Positions 1-8,190 of a stretch of 64,000 bases of DNA are shown here, in pieces. Made by a program: the position numbers and the translations under genes. The notes beneath the pieces are model-generated. The model did not search any database, was not told where the DNA came from, and saw nothing but the letters and a program-made list of their open reading frames with translations. Each line of letters opens with the position of its first letter. Within the stretch, counting starts at the first letter, position 1. Source of the stretch: Paenibacillus hamazuiensis (GTDB lineage Bacteria; Bacillota; Bacilli; Paenibacillales; NBRC-103111); the NCBI RefSeq assembly GCF_023276405.1, contig NZ_JALRMO010000001.1, positions 4,774,001-4,838,000 of the forward strand. The letters run 5' to 3'.

Positions 1-1
1 C

Positions 2-382
2 ATCATCGCCGCCTGGGGCAAAGTTGACGAAGGCGGCTTCACCTCGTCACAAGGTTTTGTTCTGGAAAGGCTGGAGAGCGAAGGCCCGCTTAAAGTTTCG
101 CAAATTGCCGAGGCGCTTTGCCTTACCTCGGGAGCAATTACGACGCTGTCGGACAAACTGATTTCGGCCGGCTATGCCATCAGGAAGCGGACGGAGGAAG
201 ACCGACGGGTCGTCTATCTGGAGATTACGCCGCAAGGCCGGGCCATGCTGGACAAAATGCGGGCGCACCGCAAGTCGATCATCGAGGCGCATTTTGGCGG
301 GCTATCCCATGAGGACTGCCAGCATTTAATCCGCATACTCGGGGGTATTCTCGCGACCGTCGATAAGGACAGGAAAGATTAG
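2..382 (+). CDS. MarR-family transcriptional regulator, 5'-truncated
   Basis: The frame is open from the window edge and ends at TAG 380-382, giving 126 residues. It shows the MarR winged helix-turn-helix: a helix with VLERLESEG, the recognition region VSQIAEALCLTSGAITTLSDKL, and a wing carrying the basic EEDRR segment followed by VYLEITPQGRAML. A C-terminal dimerisation helix follows. The N-terminal helix or helices lie outside the window. MarR proteins are dimeric repressors that usually control a neighbouring efflux or stress gene. That gene would be upstream, because the gene downstream (Uma2) is 150 bp away and looks unrelated. The family assignment is firm and the ligand unknown. Confidence 0.85.
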   Translation: MIAAWGKVDEGGFTSSQGFVLERLESEGPLKVSQIAEALCLTSGAITTLSDKLISAGYAIRKRTEEDRRVVYLEITPQGRAMLDKMRAHRKSIIEAHFGGLSHEDCQHLIRILGGILATVDKDRKD

Positions 383-472
383 CAGGGGAGCATACGCTCA
401 TTCGCGGCCGCTCGCGCCAACTTCCATAAGCCAGCATACGCAACTTTTTTAAACGGAATTTAAACAAAAAAA

Positions 473-491
473 CGCCCGCTAAGGGCGGGCG
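473..491 (-). terminator. GC hairpin with A-tract on its 5' side
   Basis: CGCCCGC (473-479) pairs with GCGGGCG (485-491) across a 5-nt loop. An A7 run precedes it on the plus strand, so it has rho-independent form only when read on the minus strand. No minus-strand gene ends here, so it may be a relic or only a weak stop for marR. Confidence 0.4.
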
Positions 492-530
492 CGCCATGAG
501 CATATTTGGGGAGAGGATCGGTGATAACCC

Positions 531-1127
531 ATGAATTCCGGTGACAGTACTTTTCGCAAGCCTGACATGGCGGCAAATACAGTGAAGGAACAGCAGGAAA
601 TCTACGACCCGTCCGACCGTTATGAAATCATCGACGGAGTCCGGTACGATTTGAAGCCTTCTCCCCTTGTGGATCATCAAGTACTTATCGGCGGCTTGTA
701 TACTGCTCTTCATCGCACCTGCCAACCAAATGGAATTATCCTGTTCGCTCCGATGGACGTTTATCTGGACGATAACAACATCATTCAGCCCGACGTCATC
801 TTTATCCTGAACAAAAATGCCGGGATCATTACCAGGAAGCGGATAGAAGGCGCTCCCGATCTGCTGGTGGAAATTTTGTCCCCCAGCACGGCGAATCGCG
901 ATAAAATCCGCAAAAAAGCGCTGTACGAGCGGTTCGGCCTCAAAGAATATTGGATTGCCGATCCGGTCCACCATACGATCGACCGTTTCGTCCTCGAACA
1001 GGACAAGCTTCAGCTTCGCGGCGTCTATGGCGAAGGGGATACCCTGACTTCGGAGCTGTTTGCTTGCGTATCTATCGATATGACCGCTTTGTTCGCGCCC
1101 CTTGCCAGGTTTCAGGATATGGAATGA
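531..1127 (+). CDS. Uma2-family (DUF820) putative endonuclease
   Basis: The protein has 198 residues, the usual size for the Uma2/DUF820 family, which has a PD-(D/E)XK-like nuclease fold and mostly uncharacterised function. Recognisable segments are YEIIDGVRYDL near the N-terminus, the central QPDVIFIL strand, DLLVEILSPSTANRD with the presumptive catalytic acidic residues, and the K-x-x-x-Y-x-x-x-G-x-x-E-Y-W-I-x-D block. A GGGGAGAGG run lies about 15 nt before ATG 531. An internal ATG at 567 is an alternative start that would keep the whole domain. It is convergent with the DUF2231 gene. Family members occur singly in many bacteria, and no restriction partner is visible here. Confidence 0.85.
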   Translation: MNSGDSTFRKPDMAANTVKEQQEIYDPSDRYEIIDGVRYDLKPSPLVDHQVLIGGLYTALHRTCQPNGIILFAPMDVYLDDNNIIQPDVIFILNKNAGIITRKRIEGAPDLLVEILSPSTANRDKIRKKALYERFGLKEYWIADPVHHTIDRFVLEQDKLQLRGVYGEGDTLTSELFACVSIDMTALFAPLARFQDME

Positions 1128-1184
1128 ACGTTTGCTCCCAAGCGAAAAAAAGAACGGCCCGCTTCAGCGAAACCGCACCTCCGT

Positions 1185-1808
1185 TTACTTGCTTCCTTGA
1201 CCGGAGCCTGCCGGCTGGCCGCCTTGCGGGGCTTGCCCCTGGCCTGGGCCTCCCTGCGCATCAGGTACGCCCTGCCGCTGCCCTTGACCTTGGCCTGCGC
1301 CTCCCTGCGCGTTAGGTCCGCCCTGTCGCTGCCCTTGACCCGGCCCGCCTTGGCCATTCGCGCCACCCTGCTGCTGGCCGCCCTCGCGCATTTGTCCCGG
1401 CGGAAACTTGCTGCGGTCCGGATGCACCATCTGCCCGCCGATATGGCCGGTATATCCGACCAGCAGTACCCCTATAAGCGCTACCGCCAAATACGCCGCG
1501 CTGCCGCCGAGCTCCCTTTTCTTTTTCAAATGAAAAAACAGCCGTACCAGCGTCAGGATAATAAACAGAAACATCGTTATTTTGCCGTAAAACTCGTGCG
1601 TATGTACGAGTGGGTTCCGGTCTTCCGGACCGGTGAGCACAGCCGCAATCGCTCCTAGCGTGCCGACGATCAAGCAAAGCAGCCCGGCGGTATGCCATTC
1701 CGGTTTTCTTAGCAGCTTGCCGAACAGATCGAACAGGAAACCGAAGATCAGCATGGCGATGGGGATATGAATAACGATGAAATGCAAATTTTTGATCAAG
1801 TAGCTCAT
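1185..1808 (-). CDS. DUF2231-like membrane protein with Gly/Gln-rich tail
   Basis: The 207-residue protein has about four hydrophobic segments in residues 1-125. They begin with NLHFIVIHIPIAMLIFGFLF, and the conserved-looking histidines (HxxxIHIPIA, HTAG, HTHEFYGK) resemble DUF2231 inner-membrane proteins. The last 75 residues or so are a hydrophilic, low-complexity Gly/Gln/Pro tail (GGPGQGQ-like repeats) that the family does not usually have. The gene is preceded by AAAGGAGC and converges on the Uma2 gene with a 57-bp gap. The function is unknown. The tail would lie outside the membrane and may have grown by repeat expansion. Confidence 0.75.
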   Translation of the reverse strand: MSYLIKNLHFIVIHIPIAMLIFGFLFDLFGKLLRKPEWHTAGLLCLIVGTLGAIAAVLTGPEDRNPLVHTHEFYGKITMFLFIILTLVRLFFHLKKKRELGGSAAYLAVALIGVLLVGYTGHIGGQMVHPDRSKFPPGQMREGGQQQGGANGQGGPGQGQRQGGPNAQGGAGQGQGQRQGVPDAQGGPGQGQAPQGGQPAGSGQGSK

Positions 1809-1925
1809 TCGAACAGCTCCTTTTGCCGGTTAAAGGCTTAATCTACCTTCATCATAGCGGCAAAAGGTGAATTAAGTTTAAAGCGAAGCTGAAAGTATGC
1901 TGAATCATTTTTTCGAAAAGAGCGC

Positions 1926-1941
1926 CTCCGCTTCGGCGGAG
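1926..1941 (-). terminator. hairpin downstream of the hydrolase remnant
   Basis: CTCCGC-TTCG-GCGGAG lies just past the stop of the remnant. A T-rich stretch follows after a few bases on the minus strand, which is consistent with the old terminator of that gene. Confidence 0.45.
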
Positions 1942-1958
1942 CCGCCCATTGTTTGAGG

Positions 1959-2122
1959 TCAATCGGCGATCGCCTGATAGATCATCGTCCAGAAATCGTA
2001 TGCGATTTTGCTGTTTTTGGGAAGCTGTGCGCCGCGGAGCTGAAGCATGAGCGTAGCCATCAGTCCCTCGCCCGGATCCGCGATCCAGGTCGTGCCGAGA
2101 GCACCCGGCTCCCCACCGCGTT
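1959..2122 (-). pseudogene. C-terminal remnant of a class C beta-lactamase-like serine hydrolase
   Basis: Read on the minus strand, the frame ends at TGA 1961-1959. It encodes GALGTTWIADPGEGLMATLM followed by a tail ending FWTMIYQAIAD. This matches the C-terminal strand and helix of EstB/class C beta-lactamase-fold hydrolases, where a G(W)DGG-GTSW-DP block is followed by an FW-x-x-x-YQAI tail. The rest of the gene, including the SxxK and YxN catalytic motifs, is absent. The frame runs directly into the 113-bp tandem repeats, which appear to have replaced or displaced the 5' part. It is too short to be active. Confidence 0.65.
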
Positions 2123-2676
2123 CCCATGCGGCTCAGCCCGCCTGAGAGCGCGTTTTTGCGCTCTCGCCCGCGGGCGAGGCGCACTTTCTCGGCTGAGAAA
2201 CGGCTTTGCCTGCTCTCAGCTATCTCCATCGCGCTCCCATGCGGCTCGGCCCGCCTGAGAGCGCGTTTTTTCGCTTTCTCCCGCGGGCGAGGCGCACTTT
2301 CTCGGCTGAGAGACGGCTTTGCCTGCTCTCAGCTATCCCGACCGCGCTCCCATGCCGCTCAGCCCGCCTGAGAGCGCGTTTTTGTGCTTTCGCCCGCGGG
2401 CGAGGCGCACTTTCTCGGCTGAGAGACGGCTTTGCCTGCTCTCAGCTATCTCCATCGCGCTCCCATGCGGCTCAGCCCGCCTGAGAGCGCGTTTTTGCGC
2501 TTTCGCCCGCGGGCGAGGCGCACTTTCTCGGCTGAGAGACGGCTCTGCCTGCTCTCAGCTATCTCCAACGCGCTCCCATGCCGCTCAGCCCGCCTGAGAG
2601 CGCGTTTTTTCGCTTTCGCCCGCGGGCGAGGCGCACTTTCTCGCTGAGAGACGGCTTTGCCTGCTCTCAGCTATCC
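2123..2676. repeat. five tandem copies of a 113-bp GC-rich repeat
   Basis: The units begin near 2123, 2236, 2349, 2462 and 2575. A shared ATG marker recurs at 2126, 2239, 2352, 2465 and 2578, exactly 113 bp apart. The units are nearly identical, and the last has a 1-nt deletion and a diverged end. Each holds the self-complementary CGCCCGCGGGCG and a stem GCTGAGAG...CTCTCAGC around a 13-nt loop. Because 113 is not a multiple of 3, the frame changes at each unit, so the short ORFs here are not genes. The array lies between a truncated hydrolase gene and the kinase operon. Confidence 0.9.
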
Positions 2677-2687
2677 CCGCCGCTGTC

Positions 2688-3007
2688 CGGGCGACTCATT
2701 CCGGTTCCATGCAAAAATAAGCCGCCGGGAACGGCGACTTTTTATTGCCTTATTTTCGCTCTGGAAGGGAGAGCTTGTTTTTCATGTCCTGCAAGTCGCG
2801 GTTGAGCGAACGGAATGTCCGGTACCCGGCCGGCGATTTGCAGGCCAAACCCGAGCTCGCCTCAATAATCATCGGCAAATAGCTATGAGCGAGCCCGGCG
2901 AGTCAATCGTCGATTCGTTGTACTCGGTGCACCATGACGGAAGCTCCTCAGGCAAATAAAATATTTATTGCCGGCATTCCACGATTCCCGACGGAGCTAA
3001 CTTGCCT
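2688..3007. other. intergenic stretch without a supported gene; one hairpin
   Basis: The only clear element is a hairpin, GCCGCCG-GGAA-CGGCGAC at 2721-2738. It is flanked by A-rich and T-rich stretches, so it could terminate in either direction, probably the kinase operon ending at 3008. A 40-codon minus frame (2872 to 2750) stops right before the hairpin. It has no ribosome binding site and resembles nothing I recognise. Confidence 0.5.
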
Positions 3008-3940
3008 TTATGCAAAATGTTCGACGCGGACTTCGCCCGCCAGTCGCGTGACGTCCGCGGCATCGACATACCCGGTGCGCCGCTGCAGCGCATTGGCCGC
3101 TCCCGCCGCGGCGGCAAGCCGCAGGCACTCCTCCGGCGGAAGCCCACGCGTCAACGCCACCGCGAGCCCCGCCGTAAACGCGTCGCCGCAGCCGACCGTG
3201 TTCACCGCCTGCACAAGCGGCACGCGGACTCGGTAGGCGCGGCCGCCCCATAAGGCGACCGCACCGTCCGCACCGAGCGAAACGATGACGCAGCCGATGC
3301 CCTGCCGTGCGAAACGCTCCAGCTGCTGCGGCAGCCGGTCCGGATCGGCCGGCTCGCCGGTCAGCTGCGCCGCCTCGTCTTCGTTCGGCTTGATCATGAA
3401 AGGCGCCGCTTCGATGCCAAGGCGCAGCGCATCGCCGCTCGTATCGAGCAGCGTGATGGCGCCCTGCCGTTTGGCGATACTGATCAGCTCGGCGTAGGCG
3501 TCTTTCTCCACCCCCGCGGGCAGGCTGCCGCTAAAGATGACAACGCGGGAGCGTGCGGCGAGCTGTGCCAGCTTTTCCTTGAATGCAGCCATCTGCTGCG
3601 GGGAAATCGTCGGGCCCGGCTCCAGCAGCTCGGTGGAAGTGCCCTCCGCTTCGTCGATAATATTTAAACAAACTCGAGATTCGTCATCCAGATGGACGAA
3701 ATCGCGAGCGATTCCCTGCTTTTCCAACTCGCTTTCGATATAACGCCCGTTGAATCCGCCCGCAAAGCCGGTCGCCGTGACATCCGCGCCGAGCAGCGAA
3801 GCGACGCGGGCCGCGTTGATGCCTTTGCCGCCTGCGTCGGCGGAAAGCTGCCCCACCCGCGTCACTTTGCCGAGCGGAAAGCGGGGCAGGAAATACGTTT
3901 TGTCAATGGCCGCGTTTAAAGTGACCGTCGTGATCGTCAT
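3008..3940 (-). CDS. PfkB-family sugar-phosphate kinase (tagatose-6-P kinase / 1-phosphofructokinase type)
   Basis: The protein has 310 residues, as expected for the LacC/FruK subgroup. The N-terminal phosphosugar site is ITTVTLNAAIDKTYFL, followed by the first PfkB signature DAGGKGINAARVASLLGA. The second signature is NTVGCGDAFTAGLAVAL, with the catalytic Asp in GCGD (usually GAGD). Enzymes of this subgroup phosphorylate C1 or C6 of fructose or tagatose phosphates with ATP. It is the last gene of a minus-strand run, 27 bp after a class II bisphosphate aldolase and close to an AgaS-type protein, which favours tagatose-6-phosphate kinase. Fructose-1-phosphate kinase cannot be excluded, because no PTS gene is visible. 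Confidence 0.85.
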   Translation of the reverse strand: MTITTVTLNAAIDKTYFLPRFPLGKVTRVGQLSADAGGKGINAARVASLLGADVTATGFAGGFNGRYIESELEKQGIARDFVHLDDESRVCLNIIDEAEGTSTELLEPGPTISPQQMAAFKEKLAQLAARSRVVIFSGSLPAGVEKDAYAELISIAKRQGAITLLDTSGDALRLGIEAAPFMIKPNEDEAAQLTGEPADPDRLPQQLERFARQGIGCVIVSLGADGAVALWGGRAYRVRVPLVQAVNTVGCGDAFTAGLAVALTRGLPPEECLRLAAAAGAANALQRRTGYVDAADVTRLAGEVRVEHFA

Positions 3941-3967
3941 CGTTCTCTCTCCCCGTAAGCGAAAGGC

Positions 3968-4828
3968 TTACGCCTTGGCTTTGCCGCAGCTGCCGAGCAT
4001 TGCCATTTTCGCCATCGCCGCTTCCTTCACCGCTTTTTTCGCCGGGACCATATATTTCCGCGGATCGTTTTCTTCCGGATTGGCTGCAAAAACAGCCTTG
4101 ATCGCGTCGGAAAAGACGATCCGGATTTCCGTCGCAATGTTCATCTTCGCCATACCAAGCGACACGCAGCGCTTCACCTGCTCTTCGGGAATGCCGGAGC
4201 CGCCGTGCAGCACAAGCGGAACCGCGACCTTCGAGGCGATCGTGCCGATCCGGTCGAAATCGATGTTCGGCTCCCCCTTATACATGCCGTGGGCCGTGCC
4301 GATCGCCGGCGCCAGCGTCGGCACGCCGGTCAGCTCCACGAACCGCGCGCATTCCTCCGGATCGGCGAGCAGCGCTTCGTGCTCGGCGACGACGATGTCG
4401 TCCTCGACGCCGCCGACCTTGCCGAGCTCCGCTTCCGCGTTGATTCCGGCAGCGCGCGCGACCTCGACGACCTTGGACGTCAGCCGGACGTTTTCCTCAA
4501 ACGGATACATCGACGCGTCGATCATGACCGACGTGTAGCCGGCCCGAATGCACCTGACGATCAGATCGAAATCGGTGCAGTGGTCCAAATGCAGCGCAAT
4601 CGGCACGCCGGCTCTATTCGCCGCGACCGTGGCCGCTGCCGCGATATATTCGGGTCCGAGGTGCTTGACCGTGCCGACGGTCGTTTGCAAAATAAGCGGT
4701 GACTGCGTTTCCTCCGCCGCTTCCACCACCGCCTGCAGCATTTCCAGCGTATGCACGTTGAAAGCTCCTACGCCGTATCCCTGACTTCTTGCCGCCGCAA
4801 GCAGCGGCGTGGACGATACTAATGGCAT
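3968..4828 (-). CDS. class II tagatose/fructose-bisphosphate aldolase (GatY/KbaY type)
   Basis: The 286-residue length is typical of GatY/KbaY. The start is placed at ATG 4828, preceded by AAAGGGAGG, rather than the longer upstream frame, because the family begins MPLVSSTPLL-like. Zn2+ ligands are visible in LHLDHCTDFD, in the EAELGKVGG region, in the HGMYKG segment and in VLHGGSGIPEE. The phosphate-binding NIATEIR follows. The enzyme cleaves a ketose 1,6-bisphosphate into glyceraldehyde-3-P and dihydroxyacetone-P. It sits between a ROK kinase (28 bp upstream) and a PfkB kinase (27 bp downstream), clearly one operon. Tagatose specificity is inferred from the AgaS-like neighbour; fructose-bisphosphate aldolase activity is the alternative. 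Confidence 0.88.
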   Translation of the reverse strand: MPLVSSTPLLAAARSQGYGVGAFNVHTLEMLQAVVEAAEETQSPLILQTTVGTVKHLGPEYIAAAATVAANRAGVPIALHLDHCTDFDLIVRCIRAGYTSVMIDASMYPFEENVRLTSKVVEVARAAGINAEAELGKVGGVEDDIVVAEHEALLADPEECARFVELTGVPTLAPAIGTAHGMYKGEPNIDFDRIGTIASKVAVPLVLHGGSGIPEEQVKRCVSLGMAKMNIATEIRIVFSDAIKAVFAANPEENDPRKYMVPAKKAVKEAAMAKMAMLGSCGKAKA

Positions 4829-4856
4829 ATATGTGCCTCCCTTTAAATGTAATCTC

Positions 4857-5822
4857 TCAACCGCCCGCCGCCGTCTGCTCGCGGGCGTACAAGGCGCTGC
4901 CGATGATGCCGGCATCGTCCAAATGTTTGGCCACCTCGATTTTCAGTCCGCTCATAAACATCGGATGAACGATCCGCGTGAGCTCCTCGCGCATCGGCGC
5001 AAACAGCCGCTCGCCCGCTTTAGAAGCGCCACCGCCGAGCACGAGCATATCCGGGCTGATCAGCGAGATCGCCGGCGCCAGCCCCTGCGCGAGCATCGTG
5101 CCCGTATGGCGCAGGATGCGCCGCGCCGTTTCATCTCCCGCATCGAACGCGCGGGAAACGTCGGCGGCGGTCAGCTCGGCGGCTCGCTCGCCGGGAAACC
5201 AGTCGGCGAGCACGGTTCGCTCGCCCGCCGCAATCGCATCGCGGGCCTGGCGGGCGATGCCCGTTGCCGAGGCGACCGTCTCCAGGCAGCCCGTCAGGCC
5301 GCACACGCAGCGGTACGGAATGCCGGGCATGCCGAAATGCCCGAGCTCGCCGGCGCGCGAGCCGCTCCCGTAATGAAGCCGCCCTTCGTTCACGGTGGCG
5401 GCGGCAATGCCCGTGCCGAGCGTGACGCCGAGCACGAACCTGCGGCCGCGGCCCGCCCCGGCGGTCGCTTCACCGTAAATGTACATGCGGACATCGTTGT
5501 TGATCCGTACCGGCACGCCGAGCTGCCGGCCCAGTTCGTCCGCAAGAGGCATGTCGTCCCAGCCTAGGTTGACGGCCTTCACGACGATGCCGCGCTCATG
5601 GTCGACGAAGCCGGGCACGCCGACCCCTGCCGCCACGCACGTATATTGCGGCAGCGCGGCCAGCAGCCGCTTCGCCGCTTCGGCCAGGCGGCCGACCACG
5701 CTGGCGAATCCTCCCGCCGCTTCGGTCGGCAATTTATCCGCAGCGAGCAGATTTCCTTCGCCATCGACGACGCCGCAGACGATGTTTGTACCGCCGATAT
5801 CCGCTCCTAAATAACAATGCAT
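4857..5822 (-). CDS. ROK-family sugar kinase
   Basis: The protein has 321 residues from ATG 5822, which has AAAGGTGGGG 6-8 nt upstream; the frame also continues to an ATG at 5852. It shows the ATP phosphate-binding GADIGGTNIVCGVV, a second DPG-like loop, catalytic Asp in RINNDV, LGVTLGTGIAA, and the ROK zinc motif with GHFGMPG then CVCGLTGCLE (His plus three Cys). ROK kinases phosphorylate glucose, fructose, N-acetylmannosamine or N-acetylgalactosamine. In an operon with an aldolase, a PfkB kinase and an AgaS-like protein, a GalNAc or similar amino-sugar kinase is plausible but unproven. Confidence 0.87.
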   Translation of the reverse strand: MHCYLGADIGGTNIVCGVVDGEGNLLAADKLPTEAAGGFASVVGRLAEAAKRLLAALPQYTCVAAGVGVPGFVDHERGIVVKAVNLGWDDMPLADELGRQLGVPVRINNDVRMYIYGEATAGAGRGRRFVLGVTLGTGIAAATVNEGRLHYGSGSRAGELGHFGMPGIPYRCVCGLTGCLETVASATGIARQARDAIAAGERTVLADWFPGERAAELTAADVSRAFDAGDETARRILRHTGTMLAQGLAPAISLISPDMLVLGGGASKAGERLFAPMREELTRIVHPMFMSGLKIEVAKHLDDAGIIGSALYAREQTAAGG

Positions 5823-6034
5823 CGTATTCCCCACCTTTTTCCGTTTCCGCATAAAGCCGTCAAATTCTCTCCAGATTCCTCAACCGCAGCCGCCGCAGGC
5901 TAGGTCAGCAGCGGTTTCACCGGCATCGCCGCATCGCGGCACCGGGTTTCCTTCCGCAGGTTCATTTTTTTCGTCCGCTTCCGCATTGCGATTGCCATTC
6001 ACAGCTCCGCAGCATGCAACCGCCTTCCCCCGCT

Positions 6035-6850
6035 TCAATCAACCGCTGCCGACAGCTCCGCCACGTGAAGCGCGACACCTTGCCGCTCCAGATGCCCGGC
6101 CAGCGCTTCCGGAAGCGCCGCATCCGTAATACAGGCGCTGACCGATTCCAGCGGGGCGATGCAAAACAGCGACGTCCGCCCCACCTTCGTATGGTCGAAC
6201 ACCGCCACTGTGCGGACCGCCCGTCCCATCATCAGGCGGGCGATGTCCGCCTCCTGCTCGGAAAACGTCGTCAGCCCGTGCTCTGCGGTGACGCCGTCCA
6301 CCCCCATAAACATGAGTCCGATGTGCAGCGAACCGACGATTTTTTCCGCAAGCGGGCCGCATAACTCGAAGCTGTTCGACCGCATGACCCCGCCGGTGAG
6401 CACGATCTGCACGCCTTCGGCCTCTGCAAGCTCCATCGCAATGTTGACGGCGTTCGTCACTACGGTGATGCGGCGGCTTGTCTTCAGCGCGCGAGCGATC
6501 AAAAACGTCGTCGTCCCCCCGGTCAAGCCGACGATATCGCCTTCTTTCACCATGGAGGCCGCCTTCGCGGCGATCGCTTCCTTTTCCAGCCAGAGCAGCT
6601 GCTTCTTCTCGTGGAAAGGGAGCTCATGTCCCCCCAACACGCCTGCGGCCGCGCCGCCAAGCTGAACGCCACCAAGGCTGCGGATCAGCCCTTCCTTCTT
6701 GACGAGCACATCCAAATCCCGGCGGGCGGTCGCCTCCGAGCAGTCAAATTTGTCGATAACCTCTTGAACCGAAATTTTCCCCTGCCGTTTGACGATCTGC
6801 ATGATCGCTTCGCGCCGCTTGTCGCCTTTGGATTGCTCCGATCCGCTCAT
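6035..6850 (-). CDS. DeoR-family transcriptional regulator (AgaR/GlcR type)
   Basis: The 271-residue protein has an N-terminal DeoR helix-turn-helix (residues about 10-60, including the ISVQEVIDKFDCSEATARRD recognition segment) and the usual LIRSLGGVQL junction. A C-terminal isomerase-like effector domain follows, with GLTGGTTTFLIARAL, VVTNAVNIA, VLTGGVMR and MGVDGV. Such regulators respond to phosphosugars. It begins 31 bp after the AgaS-type gene and is followed after 212 bp by the ROK-aldolase-kinase run. It is therefore probably the local repressor, sensing a sugar phosphate of this pathway. Confidence 0.88.
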   Translation of the reverse strand: MSGSEQSKGDKRREAIMQIVKRQGKISVQEVIDKFDCSEATARRDLDVLVKKEGLIRSLGGVQLGGAAAGVLGGHELPFHEKKQLLWLEKEAIAAKAASMVKEGDIVGLTGGTTTFLIARALKTSRRITVVTNAVNIAMELAEAEGVQIVLTGGVMRSNSFELCGPLAEKIVGSLHIGLMFMGVDGVTAEHGLTTFSEQEADIARLMMGRAVRTVAVFDHTKVGRTSLFCIAPLESVSACITDAALPEALAGHLERQGVALHVAELSAAVD

Positions 6851-6881
6851 TCGTCCTTCACCCAGGCCTTTCCGTTTAAAA

Positions 6882-7937
6882 TCAAATTTTCACCACTTGC
6901 GTCAAATTTTTCGGGGAGTCCGGATCGACTCCGCGCTTCATGGCAGTATAATAACCCAAGTACTGGAGCGCAGGCAAATAAAGCACGCTGCGCGCCTCGT
7001 CGGACACCCCGGCTTCTCCGATTTCAAAAACCGCATCCGCAAACGCCGTATCGCTCCCCGCAGCTGCCGTGATGAGCAGCACAAACGCGCCGTAGCCCTT
7101 CATCTCCTCGGCCACCTTCAGCTCATAAGCTCGGGCCTGCTCGGAAACGAGCAAGCAAACGAGCGTGCCCGGATCGACGACCGATTTCGGGCCGTGACGG
7201 AACTCCAGCGTTCCGTAGCTTTCCGTCCAGACATAGGACATTTCCTTGATTTTCAGGCTGGCTTCCTGCCCCAGCCCGACGTAGGCGCCCATTCCCAAAT
7301 AAATGTATTTATTGAACGTCTCCTTGTCCACCAGTGGCTTAATAAAATCGTCCGCCGTCCGGACAACGTCCGCGTCATGCTTCATGACACGCTCCAGCTC
7401 CTGCAGCGCCTGCGCGTTGCCTGCCGCTTTAGCGATCGCCGCCTGCATCATAAACGTCATGCTGCTCAGCGAGCGCGTCATCACGGTGCTGCGCTCCTTG
7501 CCGAGCGGCGATACCAGACATTCGGAGATTTGCGCCATTTTGCTGTCTTCGTAGCACGTAATGCCGGCGATCGTCCAGCCCGCAAGCCCTTTGACCGATT
7601 CCAGCGCCAAAATCACTTCCGTCGATTCGCCGGAGCGCGATACGCCGATCAGCAAATAGTTTTTACCGGACGGTGCCGCCGCCTCGCGGAACAAAAAGAT
7701 TTCCGAAGACGGATGCGCCGCCGCGCTGCGTCCCGTCCATTTGCGGAATGTGGCCGCCATCGTCTGCGCCTGATAATACGAGGAGCCTGAGCCGATGAAA
7801 ATAACCTCGTCATACTCCCGGTTTGCCAAATACCGGTCCACCCATTCCTGCTGCTTTTCCAAATGTGTCCAGGCCGCTTGAAGCGCCTCCGCCTGGGAGC
7901 TGATTTCCGGATAAGTCAATTGACCGAACTGCGTCAT
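6882..7937 (-). CDS. agaS: SIS-domain protein, AgaS-like sugar-phosphate deaminase/isomerase
   Basis: The protein has 351 residues from ATG 7937, which has AGAAGGAG about 9 nt upstream. The long frame above it is low complexity and was not used. It carries two SIS domains. In the first are FIGSGSSYYQAQTM and LIGVSRSGESTEV, the phosphosugar-binding Ser-rich loops. In the second the segment LEFRHGPKSVV is characteristic of AgaS and GlmS-like isomerases. AgaS deaminates/isomerises galactosamine-6-phosphate to tagatose-6-phosphate, which would feed the kinase and aldolase encoded downstream. A glucosamine-6-P or fructosamine-type substrate is possible. No glutaminase domain is present, so it is not GlmS. 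Confidence 0.8.
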   Translation of the reverse strand: MTQFGQLTYPEISSQAEALQAAWTHLEKQQEWVDRYLANREYDEVIFIGSGSSYYQAQTMAATFRKWTGRSAAAHPSSEIFLFREAAAPSGKNYLLIGVSRSGESTEVILALESVKGLAGWTIAGITCYEDSKMAQISECLVSPLGKERSTVMTRSLSSMTFMMQAAIAKAAGNAQALQELERVMKHDADVVRTADDFIKPLVDKETFNKYIYLGMGAYVGLGQEASLKIKEMSYVWTESYGTLEFRHGPKSVVDPGTLVCLLVSEQARAYELKVAEEMKGYGAFVLLITAAAGSDTAFADAVFEIGEAGVSDEARSVLYLPALQYLGYYTAMKRGVDPDSPKNLTQVVKI

Positions 7938-7984
7938 TTTTCCCAACTCCTTCTGATTAATGTACGGAACGTTCAACATTTTGA

Positions 7985-8018
7985 CCGTTTCTTTCATTTT
8001 ATGCGAAAAAGAAAACGG
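7985..8018. promoter_or_regulatory. imperfect inverted repeat upstream of the AgaS-type gene
   Basis: CCGTTTCTTTC at 7985 faces GAAAAAGAAAACGG ending at 8018, about 50 bp before the start codon. The position and the TTTC-rich arms would suit a DeoR-family operator. Only the sequence symmetry supports this. Confidence 0.35.
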
Positions 8019-8190
8019 CCGTATTTGCGTCGAACCGTCCGATATTACGCCGTTTATTACCGCGGCACCTGCCAGCGCGCCGCTCGTTGCTGCGATGTCT
8101 CTTGCCGCGGCACCTGCCAGCGCACCAATAGTTGCGACGGTTTCCCGCGCCCTGCTCTCCCGACGTTTACACGCTCTCAGCAATGCGGCG

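Noticed and set aside
2123-2676. CRISPR array
   Set aside because: Whole 113-bp units are repeated with no unique spacers, and no cas genes are present.
2126-2805. Overlapping short plus-strand ORFs in the 113-bp repeats
   Set aside because: The period is not a multiple of three, so each unit shifts frame, and the peptides are Arg/Ala/Ser-rich repeats without start signals.
3008-3940. Firm call as fruK
   Set aside because: No fructose PTS or FruR is adjacent, and an AgaS-like gene with a GatY-like aldolase makes tagatose-6-phosphate equally or more likely.
4809-5567. Plus-strand ORF opposite the ROK kinase
   Set aside because: It is an Arg/His-rich antisense frame. The ROK motifs on the minus strand are decisive.
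7938-8183. Extended N-terminus of the AgaS-like protein
   Set aside because: It is Ala/Gly-rich low complexity encoded by direct repeats, and AGAAGGAG precedes ATG 7937.
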